From Brachybacterium sp. FME24 (lineage in GTDB: Bacteria; Actinomycetota; Actinomycetes; Actinomycetales; Dermabacteraceae), in NCBI RefSeq assembly GCF_014897705.1, contig NZ_JABUXV010000022.1, positions 1 to 64,000 on the forward strand: a DNA stretch of 64,000 nt, read 5' to 3'. The notes below the pieces were generated by a model. The model worked only from the letters and a program-made list of their open reading frames with translations. It made no database searches and had not been told where the DNA came from. The translations under genes were made by a program, and so were the position numbers. Positions 16,151 to 24,366 of the stretch are shown in pieces (position 1 is the stretch's first letter; each line of letters starts with the position of its first letter).

Positions 16151-16906
16151 CTAGCTTCCGGTGGTGGTGAGTGCCCGCGGGGTGCGGGCGAGGTCGTAGT
16201 CGTTGGGTGTCGCGTACTCGAGCGAGGAGTGCCGGCGGCGACGGTTGTAGAACACTTCGATGTACTCGAAGATCGCGATCCGAAGCTCCTCTCTGGTCCG
16301 CCATCGCTTGCCGTCCGAGACATTCTTCTGGAGCAGTGCGAAGAGCGACTCCATCGTGGCGTTGTCGCCGGCGGCACCGACCTGGCCCATCGGTCCGATG
16401 AGGTGATGACGGTTCAGAGCGTGCACGAATTTCCGTGACCTGAACAGCGATCCTCGGACCGATAGCACGATGCAAACGGCCGCGTCGCGACGCCGGGATA
16501 CTGCGTTGTCTAGGGCGTTCACCGCGAGCCGGGCCTTCATCCTGTCGCTGATCGAGTTGCCGACGACGCGGCCGGCGAACACATCCTTCATTGCGAAGAA
16601 GTACAGTTTGCCCTCATCGGTCCGGTGCTCGGTTATGTCGGTCAGCCACAGTTCGTTGACGTCATCGGTGGAGAAGTCCCGCTTCACGAGGTCGTCGTGG
16701 ACCGGCGGGCCGGAGCGCTTCCCGTTCTTGCCGCGCTTCTTTCCGAACACGGACCACCACTGGTTGTCCCGGCACATCCTCCACACGGTCCGCTCAGACA
16801 TCACCTCGCCGGCCTCGGCGGCTTCGCCGATCAGGAACCGGTAGCTGAACTCGGGATCGTCGAGGTGGGCGTCCAGCAGCGCGTTGGCCCGATACGCCTC
16901 GACCAA
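16151..16906 (-). pseudogene. IS3-family transposase orfB, truncated, DDE mutated
   Basis: About 250 residues of an IS3-group orfB (rve integrase domain). 'VNELWLTDITEHRTDEGKLY' contains the first catalytic Asp, 'RTREELRIAIFEYIEVFYN' and 'RRRHSSLEYATPNDYD' are the usual C-terminal blocks with the catalytic Glu in 'GDNATMESLFALL'. At the second Asp, where family members read HSDRGSQF, this copy reads LSVRGSLF, so the metal-binding residue is lost. The 5' end stops at an in-frame TGA next to the ISL3 element (16934) and orfA is missing. The element was evidently hit by the ISL3 insertion and is dead. Confidence 0.8.
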
Positions 16907-16933
16907 CTCAGCCCTGGTGACCTGGTGTTTGCG

Positions 16934-18335
16934 GGCTCATCCCAATCGGGGGTGTAGGAGTTGGGGTCCGAAGCCGCCGGTCTCGAGCAGGCTTCGGGCG
17001 ATGTAGTTGGTCAGGTTGCGGAACCCGAGTGCGGAGCCGCGCAGGTGTTCGAGCCGTCCGTTGAGTGCCTCGGTCGGCCCGTTGCTGGTGCCGGGTCGTT
17101 CGAAGTAGGCGAGCACGTCGGCGGCTCGCTTCTTCAGGGTCCGGCCCAGGGTGGTGAGCTCGGTGAGCACCTTGGGGACGCCGGCGCTGAGGTCGGTGAT
17201 CAGCTTCTCCATGAGCTCGCGGCCACGTTGCCGGTCCTCGTGGCGATAGGCGGCGATCATCCGCTGGTAGACACCCCAGGTCGCCTCGACCTCGACGTGA
17301 GCGTCATCAACGAACAGCGCGCGTAGCCTGTCGCTCTGCTTGTCGGTGAGCAGGTCCGAGCCGGTGTGCAGCGTGCGCCGCGACTTGTAGAGCGGATCGT
17401 CCCTGAACCCACGGTGCCCGTGGATCGCGAGTTGGACCCGGCGCCGGCACCTGTCGAGGGCGTCACCGGCCAGGCGCACGACGTGGAAGGGATCCATCAC
17501 CGTGACCGCGTCCGGGATCTCCTCCGCAGCGGCGGTCTTGAACCCGGTGAAGCCGTCCATCGCGACCACCTCGACCGCGTCACGGAAGGCGTCGTCGCGG
17601 TCGGCGAGCCAGGTCTTGAACGCCGCCTTCGACCGGCCCTCGACCATGTCCAGCAGCCTTGCTGGGCCGGCGCCATCGCGGACCGGGGTGAGGTCGATGA
17701 TCACGGTGACGTACTTGTCGCCACGCCTGGTGTGGCGCCAGACGTGCTCATCGACGCCAATCACCTTCACGCCCTCGAACCGCGTGGGGTCGTTGATCAG
17801 CAGCCGCTTGCCTTCGGCCAGGACCGCGTTGTTGGCGGTGTCCCACGCGACCCCGAGTCCCTCGGCGACACGGGCGACGGTGAGGTGTGCGACCACGATC
17901 CCTTCCAGCGCCCACCGCAGCCCGGTGCGCGAGAGCTTCGCGCGTGGCTCCGCCGCGGCGCTGGTGTCTTGGCGCCACACGTGTCCGCAGTCTGCACAGC
18001 GGTAGCGGCGCACTACAACTTCCAGCACGGTCGGTCGCCAGCCCAGCGGCTCGTGGGCCAACCGCCGGATCACGGTGTCACGAGCGGCGCCTTCGCTGCC
18101 GCACCGTCGGCACCACTGATCTGGTTCCACCACGCGGCACGCGAGGACCGCACGATCCGGTTCAAGTCGTTGCCCGATCACGCTCAGACCGAGGCCGTCG
18201 AGTCGAGCGAAGGCGGTCAGGTCAGGGCGGCCGAAGCCGGGCGGCGGGGTAGCGTCGGGCACGTCGAGGTCTTTCCGATGGATGGCGTAGGAACCTCCAT
18301 CGTCGGGAGACCTCGACGTCTATCTGCGGACCGAC
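16934..18335 (-). mobile_element. ISL3-family insertion sequence
   Basis: The boundaries are set from shared sequence. The left side starts with GGCTCATCCCAATCGG (16934-16949), which recurs inverted at 19943-19958, and the right 129 bp (18207-18335) recur at 19959-20087. The element therefore spans about 1.4 kb, normal for ISL3. It is inserted in or against a truncated IS3 orfB on its left and lies 34 bp from the end of the ABM gene on its right. The right part has an imperfect hairpin (18264-18320) between the end and the transposase start. No clear 8-bp target duplication was found. Confidence 0.65.
16937..18262 (-). CDS. ISL3-family transposase, full length
   Basis: A 441-residue transposase. 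The N-terminal zinc finger is seen as 'CRRCGSEGAARDTVIRRLAH' and 'RRYRCADCGHVWRQD' (residues about 53-105), then an HTH-like region and the DDE_Tnp_ISL3 catalytic domain starting at 'VIGVDEHVWRHTRRGDKYVTV' (first Asp near residue 170), 'VVAMDGFTGFK' (second Asp near 235) and 'GPTEALNGRLEHLRG' (Glu near 405). It is intact and may be active. GTG start at 18262. The hairpin just upstream may damp expression from outside promoters, as in several IS families (inference). Confidence 0.9.
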   Translation of the reverse strand: MPDATPPPGFGRPDLTAFARLDGLGLSVIGQRLEPDRAVLACRVVEPDQWCRRCGSEGAARDTVIRRLAHEPLGWRPTVLEVVVRRYRCADCGHVWRQDTSAAAEPRAKLSRTGLRWALEGIVVAHLTVARVAEGLGVAWDTANNAVLAEGKRLLINDPTRFEGVKVIGVDEHVWRHTRRGDKYVTVIIDLTPVRDGAGPARLLDMVEGRSKAAFKTWLADRDDAFRDAVEVVAMDGFTGFKTAAAEEIPDAVTVMDPFHVVRLAGDALDRCRRRVQLAIHGHRGFRDDPLYKSRRTLHTGSDLLTDKQSDRLRALFVDDAHVEVEATWGVYQRMIAAYRHEDRQRGRELMEKLITDLSAGVPKVLTELTTLGRTLKKRAADVLAYFERPGTSNGPTEALNGRLEHLRGSALGFRNLTNYIARSLLETGGFGPQLLHPRLG

Positions 18336-18369
18336 TCGGCGGGGCGCGATCGTCTCGTGCGTTGGCGGA

Positions 18370-18681
18370 CTACGGGAGCTTGGACGCGAGGACGTCGGCC
18401 GCCAGGATCTCGGGTGCTGCGCCGAGGAGGTGCTGGTTGGCCATCAGGGCTGCGACGATGGCGCCGTTGGCGTGGGCGTCGCGAGCGGCTTCGTCGGGGA
18501 ATGCATCGAAGATCCAGAAGGTGTCGGCGTGGGTCCTGACCGCGAACCAGACAATCGTTCCTACTTCTTCGTTGGCGAGTGCGACAGCGCCGGCGAGCAG
18601 ATCGGCGACCGCGTCGTGCTGTCCATCGGCCGCGACGATCTTGGCGACGAAGGCATACGGAAGTGATGCGGGTGTGGACAT
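18370..18681 (-). CDS. ABM-domain putative quinol monooxygenase
   Basis: A 103-residue dimeric alpha/beta-barrel protein of the antibiotic biosynthesis monooxygenase (ABM/YgiN) family: 'YAFVAKIVAADGQHDAVADL' at residues 9-28, 'NEEVGTIVWFAVRTHADTFW' near 38-57, 'IFDAFPDEAARDAHANG' near 58-74. Such enzymes act without cofactor on quinols or detoxify methylglyoxal-like aldehydes. AAGGAG lies 8 nt before the ATG. It is divergent from the GlxA-type regulator gene (107 bp apart), which probably controls it. The ISL3 element ends 34 bp after its stop but leaves it whole. Confidence 0.82.
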   Translation of the reverse strand: MSTPASLPYAFVAKIVAADGQHDAVADLLAGAVALANEEVGTIVWFAVRTHADTFWIFDAFPDEAARDAHANGAIVAALMANQHLLGAAPEILAADVLASKLP

Positions 18682-18788
18682 GAGGGACTCTCCTTGACGT
18701 CGGGGTTCTTCGTGGGACGAGTTCAGCGTATGACGAGCGAGGGCCGATGGGGAGTGGCGTATACGACAGTATTGCTATTGTTTACGTC

Positions 18789-19730
18789 ATGCGTATCGGA
18801 CTGATCGCGATCGACGGCTGCTTCGGTTCGGCTATCGCGTCGATCATCGACATCGTGCGGGTGGCCGACGGAGCCCGCGGCGATATCGACCCGCGGATCG
18901 ACCCGATCGAACTCGCCATCCTCGGACCGAAACGGCGAGTGACCACGACGGCATCGATGACCCTGTCGGTTGACCACCCGCTGCCGGAGTCCGGAGAGTT
19001 CGACGTGGTCGTCGTCCCTGCGCTTGGAACCCTCACGGCCGCCGCTACCAACGACGCCCTCCAGAGCCGAGATGCTCGTTCGGTCATCGCCTCACTCGGG
19101 CGCCTCGACGACGCGACCACCCGGATCGCCGCGGCGTGCACCGGCGTGTTCGCCGTCGCCGAGACCGGACGGATGCATCATCGGCGGGCGACGACCAGCT
19201 GGTTCCTGGGGCCGGAGTTCCTGAAGCGCTATCCGACCGTCGCCCTCGATCTCGACACCATGGTCGTGGTCGACGGGAACCTCGTCACCGCCGGCGCCGC
19301 CTTCGCCCACATCGACCTCGCGCTCTCACTCGTGCGATCGATCAGCCCCGACCTGGCCCAACATGTCGCCAAGCTCCTCATCATCGACGAGCGCCCGTCG
19401 CAGGCGGCTTTCGTCGCCTACGAACATCTCCGGCACGAGGACCCGATCGTCGTCGAGTTCGAACGCTTCGTGCGCGCCCGCCTGGACGAACCGTTCAACG
19501 TCGCCTTCGTCGCGCAGTCGCTCGGCACCAGCCGGCGCACCCTCGAACGACGAGTCCGTGCGGCGCTCAACCTCACTCCGCTCGGCTTCGTCCAACGGCT
19601 TCGCACCGAACGAGCTCGGCACCTCTCAGCAACCACGGACCTCACCTCCGCCGAGATCGCGCTACGGGTCGGCTACGCGAACGCCGAGACTCTGCGCTCC
19701 CTCCTGCGCAGGGAGCGACGCCGTTCCTGA
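18789..19730 (+). CDS. GlxA-type AraC family regulator (DJ-1/PfpI + HTH_18)
   Basis: A 313-residue regulator. Residues 1-180 are a DJ-1/PfpI-like (class I glutamine amidotransferase) domain with 'DVVVVPALGTL' near 72 and the nucleophile-elbow Cys in 'AAACTGVFAVAETG' near 115; the C-terminal 95 residues are a double AraC helix-turn-helix ('VAFVAQSLGTSRRTLERRVR', 'TSAEIALRVGYANAETLRSLL'). The ATG at 18789 follows a TATTGT -10-like box at 18776-18781 by 7 nt, suggesting a leaderless mRNA. Divergent from the ABM monooxygenase gene, its probable target; the GTATAC palindrome between them may be its site. The signal is likely a reactive aldehyde or quinone (inference). Confidence 0.87.
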   Translation: MRIGLIAIDGCFGSAIASIIDIVRVADGARGDIDPRIDPIELAILGPKRRVTTTASMTLSVDHPLPESGEFDVVVVPALGTLTAAATNDALQSRDARSVIASLGRLDDATTRIAAACTGVFAVAETGRMHHRRATTSWFLGPEFLKRYPTVALDLDTMVVVDGNLVTAGAAFAHIDLALSLVRSISPDLAQHVAKLLIIDERPSQAAFVAYEHLRHEDPIVVEFERFVRARLDEPFNVAFVAQSLGTSRRTLERRVRAALNLTPLGFVQRLRTERARHLSATTDLTSAEIALRVGYANAETLRSLLRRERRRS

Positions 19731-19942
19731 CCTATCGCCATGCCTGTAGCTTGTGTCCTAGCGCTCGGTTGGAACCACCTCTCAGCACGTCGCGTCGACG
19801 CTCCTGCGTCGCCCCTGGACTACCCACTCGACACGCCCGCAGCACAGCCCATGTGACGTGCCCCGGCTTCCCGGACGGTCGGGGTTGGGTGGCTGTGATG
19901 TCGCTGCGTTCTCGTCGAGAGGGTCAGCAGACCCGATCAGAG

Positions 19943-20087
19943 CCGATTGGGATGAGCCGCGAAGGCGGTTAGGTCAGGGCGGCCGAAGCCGGCCGGCGGG
20001 GTAGCGTCGGGCACGTCGAGGTCTTTCGGATGGATGGCGTAGGAACCTCCATCGTCGGGAGACCTCGACGTCTATCTGCGGACCGAC
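19943..20087. repeat. ISL3 end remnant (duplicate of 18207-18335)
   Basis: Positions 19959-20087 repeat 18207-18335 base for base with only a few changes across 129 bp: the first codons of the ISL3 transposase, the hairpin and the outer end. The 16 bp before it (19943-19958) are the reverse complement of the other end of the ISL3 element (16934-16949). The piece is therefore a solo relic carrying both ends without the transposase body. The flanking 210 bp on the left and 180 bp on the right hold no recognised gene. Confidence 0.7.
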
Positions 20088-20130
20088 GCGCCCGGCCGAC
20101 CTACACCTTCATCTGGGAAGAGCCTGTTTG

Positions 20131-20153
20131 CGCCAGCGCTAGTAGGGCTGGCG
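20131..20153. terminator. Possible terminator hairpin
   Basis: CGCCAGC (20131-20137) and GCTGGCG (20147-20153) form a 7-bp GC stem with a 9-nt loop, 120 bp beyond the stop of the membrane-protein gene that is transcribed towards it. There is no T-run. Confidence 0.35.
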
Positions 20154-20272
20154 GGAGGGTGACTTACACCGGGTCAACGTCGCTTTTGCGATGTCGCCTG
20201 TAGATCATGCGTGAGCGGCAGTAGACAGCGGTCTCACGGCAGAACACCGCAACGACGCGGGAATGTGCAGGC

Positions 20273-20977
20273 TCAAGAAGCAGGGGCTACGACCGCAGAC
20301 GCAGAGTAGTCACGTAGCGTCCACACGTTTTGAGCCTTTGGACGCAGAGCAAACCGGAAGAAATTGTCGACTGGACTGACGAACTCTGAATCGACGGACT
20401 TGATTCGATGCGTGCACCACTGAATCACGACGAGAGCAATAAACCCAGTGGCCAACTTGTCAAGTATCGACGTTATGCCGTTCGAAAGAAGGACTGCGCT
20501 CACAAGGTTTTGGCCAGATAACGTGAACGTATAGGTCAACTGATCAGAGGTATGGCCTGATCCGCCGTGGTAGCCCAACATCAGAAGTGGGGCCGCGACG
20601 AGAGTGCACACAACAGCGACTACAAGATTCAACCGGAAGAATTGTGTGAAGGTTGCGGCCCAAGCAGACCGTCGCACACCGTAGCCCCATACAAGCGCGC
20701 CAGCCGCGTTAACGACTGCGAACACGAGCGCCATGGGTCCGTGAATAGTCATGCCGGCTGCGTTTCCCAGGACCGCAATTGCGACTCCATACCAAGGCCC
20801 GAGCATGATCGCTCCCGCTGCTGTCCCGACCATGTCGAGGTACAGGGCAAGATGAAGCTTCCCGACCAATGCGTAGCCGAACGCGTTTAAAAGTACGCAT
20901 ACGAGCATCACCGAACCCACATAGATGTAACGCGGACGATCCGACTTGAGAGGTTGAGTATTCGCGGGCGATTCCAC
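20273..20977 (-). CDS. ECF transporter S component-like membrane protein
   Basis: A 234-residue integral membrane protein with six predicted helices. '[20 protein letters not shown]' (near 45-64), '[19 protein letters not shown]' and '[16 protein letters not shown]' reproduce the pattern of energy-coupling-factor substrate-binding (S) subunits of unknown substrate. No T or A components are nearby, so it would use a shared module or be a signalling relative. The region is clearly lower in GC than its surroundings and is bounded by an IS relic and a decayed dipeptidase, so it was probably acquired. GTG start at 20977 is the best in frame, but no good ribosome-binding site is seen and the N-terminus may be clipped by the junction at about 21030. 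Confidence 0.65.
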   Translation of the reverse strand: MESPANTQPLKSDRPRYIYVGSVMLVCVLLNAFGYALVGKLHLALYLDMVGTAAGAIMLGPWYGVAIAVLGNAAGMTIHGPMALVFAVVNAAGALVWGYGVRRSAWAATFTQFFRLNLVVAVVCTLVAAPLLMLGYHGGSGHTSDQLTYTFTLSGQNLVSAVLLSNGITSILDKLATGFIALVVIQWCTHRIKSVDSEFVSPVDNFFRFALRPKAQNVWTLRDYSASAVVAPAS

Positions 20978-21029
20978 AGGATCTTCGATGCCAACAGGAT
21001 TACGCTCACAATATGGAGTGAATTAGCAA

Positions 21030-21620
21030 CACCCAACTGGTTCGGCATCGTTACGTAGTAGTCCTCCGTCACGCGTCGCGCGATCCAGTGGTGCCCGCCC
21101 ACCGTCTCCAGCCACCAGATGTCCTGCTCGTCGCTGAACGCGATCCCGTTCATCTTGAAGGTGCCGTGTTTCGCGAGCAGCGCCCCAGCCGCTCGACGCC
21201 CTCTCGTGCGGAGCGGCTGTAGGGCAGGACCAGGGTCACGAAGTTCTCCTAACCGAAGCCGCCGGGCGTGCCTATCGCCGGATCGTGTTCGACGAGCGGG
21301 TCGGCGCCGAGCACTCGCGGGTTGCTCGTGATCGTCGCCGTGGCGCCCATCGCGACGTTCGCCGCGTTGATCCCGGCGCAGCCCCAGATCCCCTCATCCT
21401 GTAGGGCGTTGGGGATCGCGGTGTATCGCAGGGGATCCTCCGGCAGCGTGATCGTGCGCTTGCCGATCACGGAGGTGTACGTGCGGGGCTGATCGGCCGG
21501 CTACACCACTACGACCCGCTTCGGGTCGAAGCTTCCGTTGCCGGAGTCCTCGGTCCTGGCGACCAGGGGCGAGCCATCCGCGCTTGCACGGCGGCCGACG
21601 AGGAGGGTGGTGCAGGGCAT
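21030..21620 (-). pseudogene. Decayed C69-family dipeptidase, N-terminal part
   Basis: The minus strand encodes the first 200 or so residues of a C69 (PepD-like) dipeptidase, normally about 480 long. '[17 protein letters not shown]' at the start carries the N-terminal nucleophile Cys3; later blocks are '[18 protein letters not shown]' and '[20 protein letters not shown]'. Damage: an in-frame TAG at 21501-21503 (after VVVV), a second TAG before '[14 protein letters not shown]', and a one-base frameshift after 'EGVERLG'. Homology ends after 'MPNQLG' (about 21033), where the S-component-like gene's DNA begins. Non-functional. Confidence 0.8.
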
Positions 21621-22040
21621 GGGCGGGGGCTCCTGGTGAGTGAGAGGTGAGCGTGGTGTACACGGGCGGCGACATCGCCAGCCTATGACCGTGGGCGGCA
21701 GTACTCGGGTGTGGCACCGCCTATTTTCGGAGCTCCCGCGACACCTCACTGCTTGTCCGGGTCAGAGTCGTCCGCCCGGGCCGACGAACGGCGGCGACCG
21801 CTCCGACCGACTCGTTCCCTTCTGGTGCGAGGACCTGCGGCGGCGGGTCCTGGAGCGGCAGTGGGTGGGTACCCCGCGGGGCTATCGAGGGGCGGGCTGG
21901 GATCGCCCGCCCCTGTCCGGTGTCCGCGCCGCAGCAGTGGCGATGGAAGCGCTCAAGACGGTGACAGCCCACGCCCGTACCTGAGGGATGGGCGCCGTGC
22001 GGCGACGACCAGGAGGATCTGTCCGCTGCTGCCGGAGACG
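21621..22040. other. Gap with no recognised gene
   Basis: About 420 bp between the start of the dipeptidase pseudogene and the end of the DUF429 gene. Plus-strand frames are open (for example 21640-21984) but show no family resemblance, so I treat the region as non-coding or eroded. Confidence 0.35.
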
Positions 22041-22788
22041 TCAGGATCCTTCGGGCAACCAGATCCAGCCCTCCTCGGCGGCCAGGTCCGCGAGCTCCGG
22101 AGGGGGCGGCACTGCGCGCCCACGGTCGACGTCACGGGCGACGACCGCAGCGATCACCGCGTCCAGCGCGTTGTCGTCGTCGACGCATGCGTCCTTGTGA
22201 CCTGCCCAGTCGAGCCAGGGGAGCCGCGCGGACAGCTGCTCGACGAGGACCGACCTGCCCTCCGTACCTTTCGTGCCCTTGTGCTTAAGGTCCGCCAGCT
22301 GCCATGCGACGAGGGCGGCGCCGGGATACACCTCGCAGGCGACGCCGTGCCCGTCGGGCGTAACGGGGACTCCCTGCTCCCGGAGCCGTGCGGCGATGCC
22401 CGCCCAGCGGATGGCCGGGTAGGCGATCTTGTCGGCTGCGACGCTCAGCGGGGTCTTTCCCACCCGGCGCTTCACCTCGAGGTCGGTCGCGCGGAAGAGG
22501 ACCTCCCGCCTCCACTCCGGGCCCGTGCTCGGCGGGGGAGGAAGGGCCGCCGTCCGATGCGCCTCGACCAGTTCGACGAACGGCCGGGGCCAGCCGAAGG
22601 GAACGTCGACCCCGGTCTTTCGTGACGTCATGATCGCGGTGACGATCGCGTCGTCGTCTGCGCCGACCCCGACGTTCTCGACCACGACCTTCGTGCCCTC
22701 GTCGCGCAGGTGCGCGATCCCGGTGCGTTTAGGGTCTTCGGCGAGGTCAATGCCGACGGATGCGGTGCCTATGGGTATCGCGCGCCAC
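22041..22788 (-). CDS. DUF429 family predicted nuclease, start unclear
   Basis: About 245 residues of a DUF429 protein, a family predicted to have an RNase H-like fold. Hallmarks are 'VGIDLAEDPKRTGIAHL' at the N-terminus, 'DVPFGWPRPFVELVEAH' near residue 60, 'RATDLEVKRRVGKTPLSVAA' near 95, 'CEVYPGAALVAWQL' near 140 and 'DNALDAVIAAVVARD' near 205. The frame is open far upstream but has no ATG, GTG or TTG between the conserved N-terminus and the divergent hsdM promoter; a GTG at 22788 lies one base out of frame. Either a small indel has hit the start or a non-standard start is used. It is divergent from hsdM and probably part of the same defence island. Confidence 0.7.
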
Positions 22789-22893
22789 GATAGTGGAGGG
22801 ACTGGCTCGGTATCGGGTGAGATGGTTGCCGTACGACGACACTGATCTCCGATTGGTCCTCGACGGTCAGAACTCCCACATAGACTCGGCGCC

Positions 22894-24366
22894 GTGATTA
22901 CGGGAGAACTGAAGAGCCGCATCGACCGCGTATGGGACGCCTTCTGGTCGGGAGGCATCTCGAACCCGCTCGAGGTGATCGAGCAGGTGACGTATCTGCT
23001 GTTCCTGCGCCGGCTCGACGAGCAGCAAATCGCAGCAGAGCGTGAGCTGCATCGGCTCGGTTCGACGAGCAAGCCAATGCCGTTCCCTCCCGACACGGAG
23101 CACCTGCGCTGGTCACGCTTGCGGGAGCTGAACGACACCACCACAATGCACCGACTCATGGCCGACGAGGTCTTCCCATTCCTGCGTTCGCTGGGTGATG
23201 TGATCGCTGGCGAGGCTACGACGTACGGCGCGCACATGCAGGATGCGCGGTACGCGATCCCGAGCGCCGCCCTACTCAGCAAAGTCGTCGACATGCTCGA
23301 CGAGATCCCGCTCGTTGATCGCGACACCAACGGTGACCTCTACGAGTACTTGCTGTCGAAGATCGCTACTTCCGGTACCAACGGGCAGTTCCGCACGCCG
23401 CGCCACATCATCCGGCTGATGGTCGCGATGTTGGAGCCGACGCCGGGTGACGAGATCTGTGACCCGGCATGCGGTACGGCAGGGTTCCTCATGGCCGCGA
23501 GCGAGTACGTGCGCGAGAAGCATCCAGACACCCTTGTCGACCAGAAGCAGTCCCGGCACTTCCATCACTCAATGTTCCACGGCTTCGACTTCGATTCGAC
23601 GATGCTGCGCATCGGTAGCATGAACATGCTGATGCACGGCGTGAATGCGCCGGACATCCGCTACCGTGACTCCCTGTCAGAAGGCGCCGCAGGAGACGCT
23701 GAGCAGTACTCGATGATCCTCGCGAACCCGCCGTTTGCAGGGTCCCTCGACTTCGAGTCGACCAGCAAAGATCTCCAGCGCGTCGTCAAGACGAGGAAGA
23801 CCGAGTTGCTGTTCCTCGCCCTCTTCCTTCGCCTGCTGAAGACAGGCGGCCGCGCCGCGGTCATTGTTCCGGATGGGGTGCTGTTCGGCTCGTCGAAGGC
23901 GCACAAGGAGCTGCGCCGTGCGCTCGTCGAGGACCACAAGCTCGATGCCGTCGTCAAGCTCCCCTCCGGGGTTTTTAAACCGTATGCGGGGGTGTCGACT
24001 GCGATCCTGTTCTTTACGAAGACGGGCGCTGGCGGCACCGATGACGTCTGGTTCTATGACGTCGCGGCCGATGGCTTCTCGCTCGACGACAAGCGCGCCG
24101 TGGTCGCCGACGACGACCTGCCGGATGTCCTGGCTCGCTGGCAGAACCGCGGGGGCGAGCGAGATCGCGCCCGCACTGACAAGAGTTTCCTGGTGCCGAA
24201 GGCTGACATAGTCGCCGAGGGCTACGACCTGTCGATCAACCGTTACAAGGAGGTTGTGCGCGAGGAGGTCGAATACCGCCCAACGGCAGACATACTCGCT
24301 GATGTGGAGCAGCTGAACGGGGAGATTACAGAAGGTGTCGCCCGGCTGTGGGAGGTGCTGGGATGA
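22894..24366 (+). CDS. hsdM: Type I restriction-modification, methyltransferase subunit
   Basis: A 490-residue N6-adenine DNA methyltransferase, the M subunit of a type I restriction-modification complex. Residues 1-130 are the HsdM N-terminal helical domain ('RIDRVWDAFWSGGISNPLEV'), SAM motif I is 'DPACGTAGFLMAA' from residue 190, and the catalytic motif IV NPPF is near 279. 'GVFKPYAGVSTAILFF' and 'GYDLSINRYKEV' are typical C-terminal blocks. The GTG start follows a TAGACT -10-like box (22881-22886) by 7 nt, so the transcript may be leaderless. Its stop overlaps the hsdS start in ATGA. With HsdS it methylates a bipartite site; with HsdR (27221) it cleaves unmodified DNA. Confidence 0.95.
   Translation: MITGELKSRIDRVWDAFWSGGISNPLEVIEQVTYLLFLRRLDEQQIAAERELHRLGSTSKPMPFPPDTEHLRWSRLRELNDTTTMHRLMADEVFPFLRSLGDVIAGEATTYGAHMQDARYAIPSAALLSKVVDMLDEIPLVDRDTNGDLYEYLLSKIATSGTNGQFRTPRHIIRLMVAMLEPTPGDEICDPACGTAGFLMAASEYVREKHPDTLVDQKQSRHFHHSMFHGFDFDSTMLRIGSMNMLMHGVNAPDIRYRDSLSEGAAGDAEQYSMILANPPFAGSLDFESTSKDLQRVVKTRKTELLFLALFLRLLKTGGRAAVIVPDGVLFGSSKAHKELRRALVEDHKLDAVVKLPSGVFKPYAGVSTAILFFTKTGAGGTDDVWFYDVAADGFSLDDKRAVVADDDLPDVLARWQNRGGERDRARTDKSFLVPKADIVAEGYDLSINRYKEVVREEVEYRPTADILADVEQLNGEITEGVARLWEVLG

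Noticed and set aside
16934-18335. ISL3 as part of a composite transposon carrying the ABM/GlxA genes with the relic at 19943-20087
   Set aside because: The second copy is only a 145-bp relic with one end inverted, so there is no complete second element; a past composite event cannot be excluded but is not supported.
22041-23330. A 429-residue version of the DUF429 protein
   Set aside because: The extra N-terminal 180 codons are antisense to hsdM and unlike any protein; only the part below 22788 is credible.
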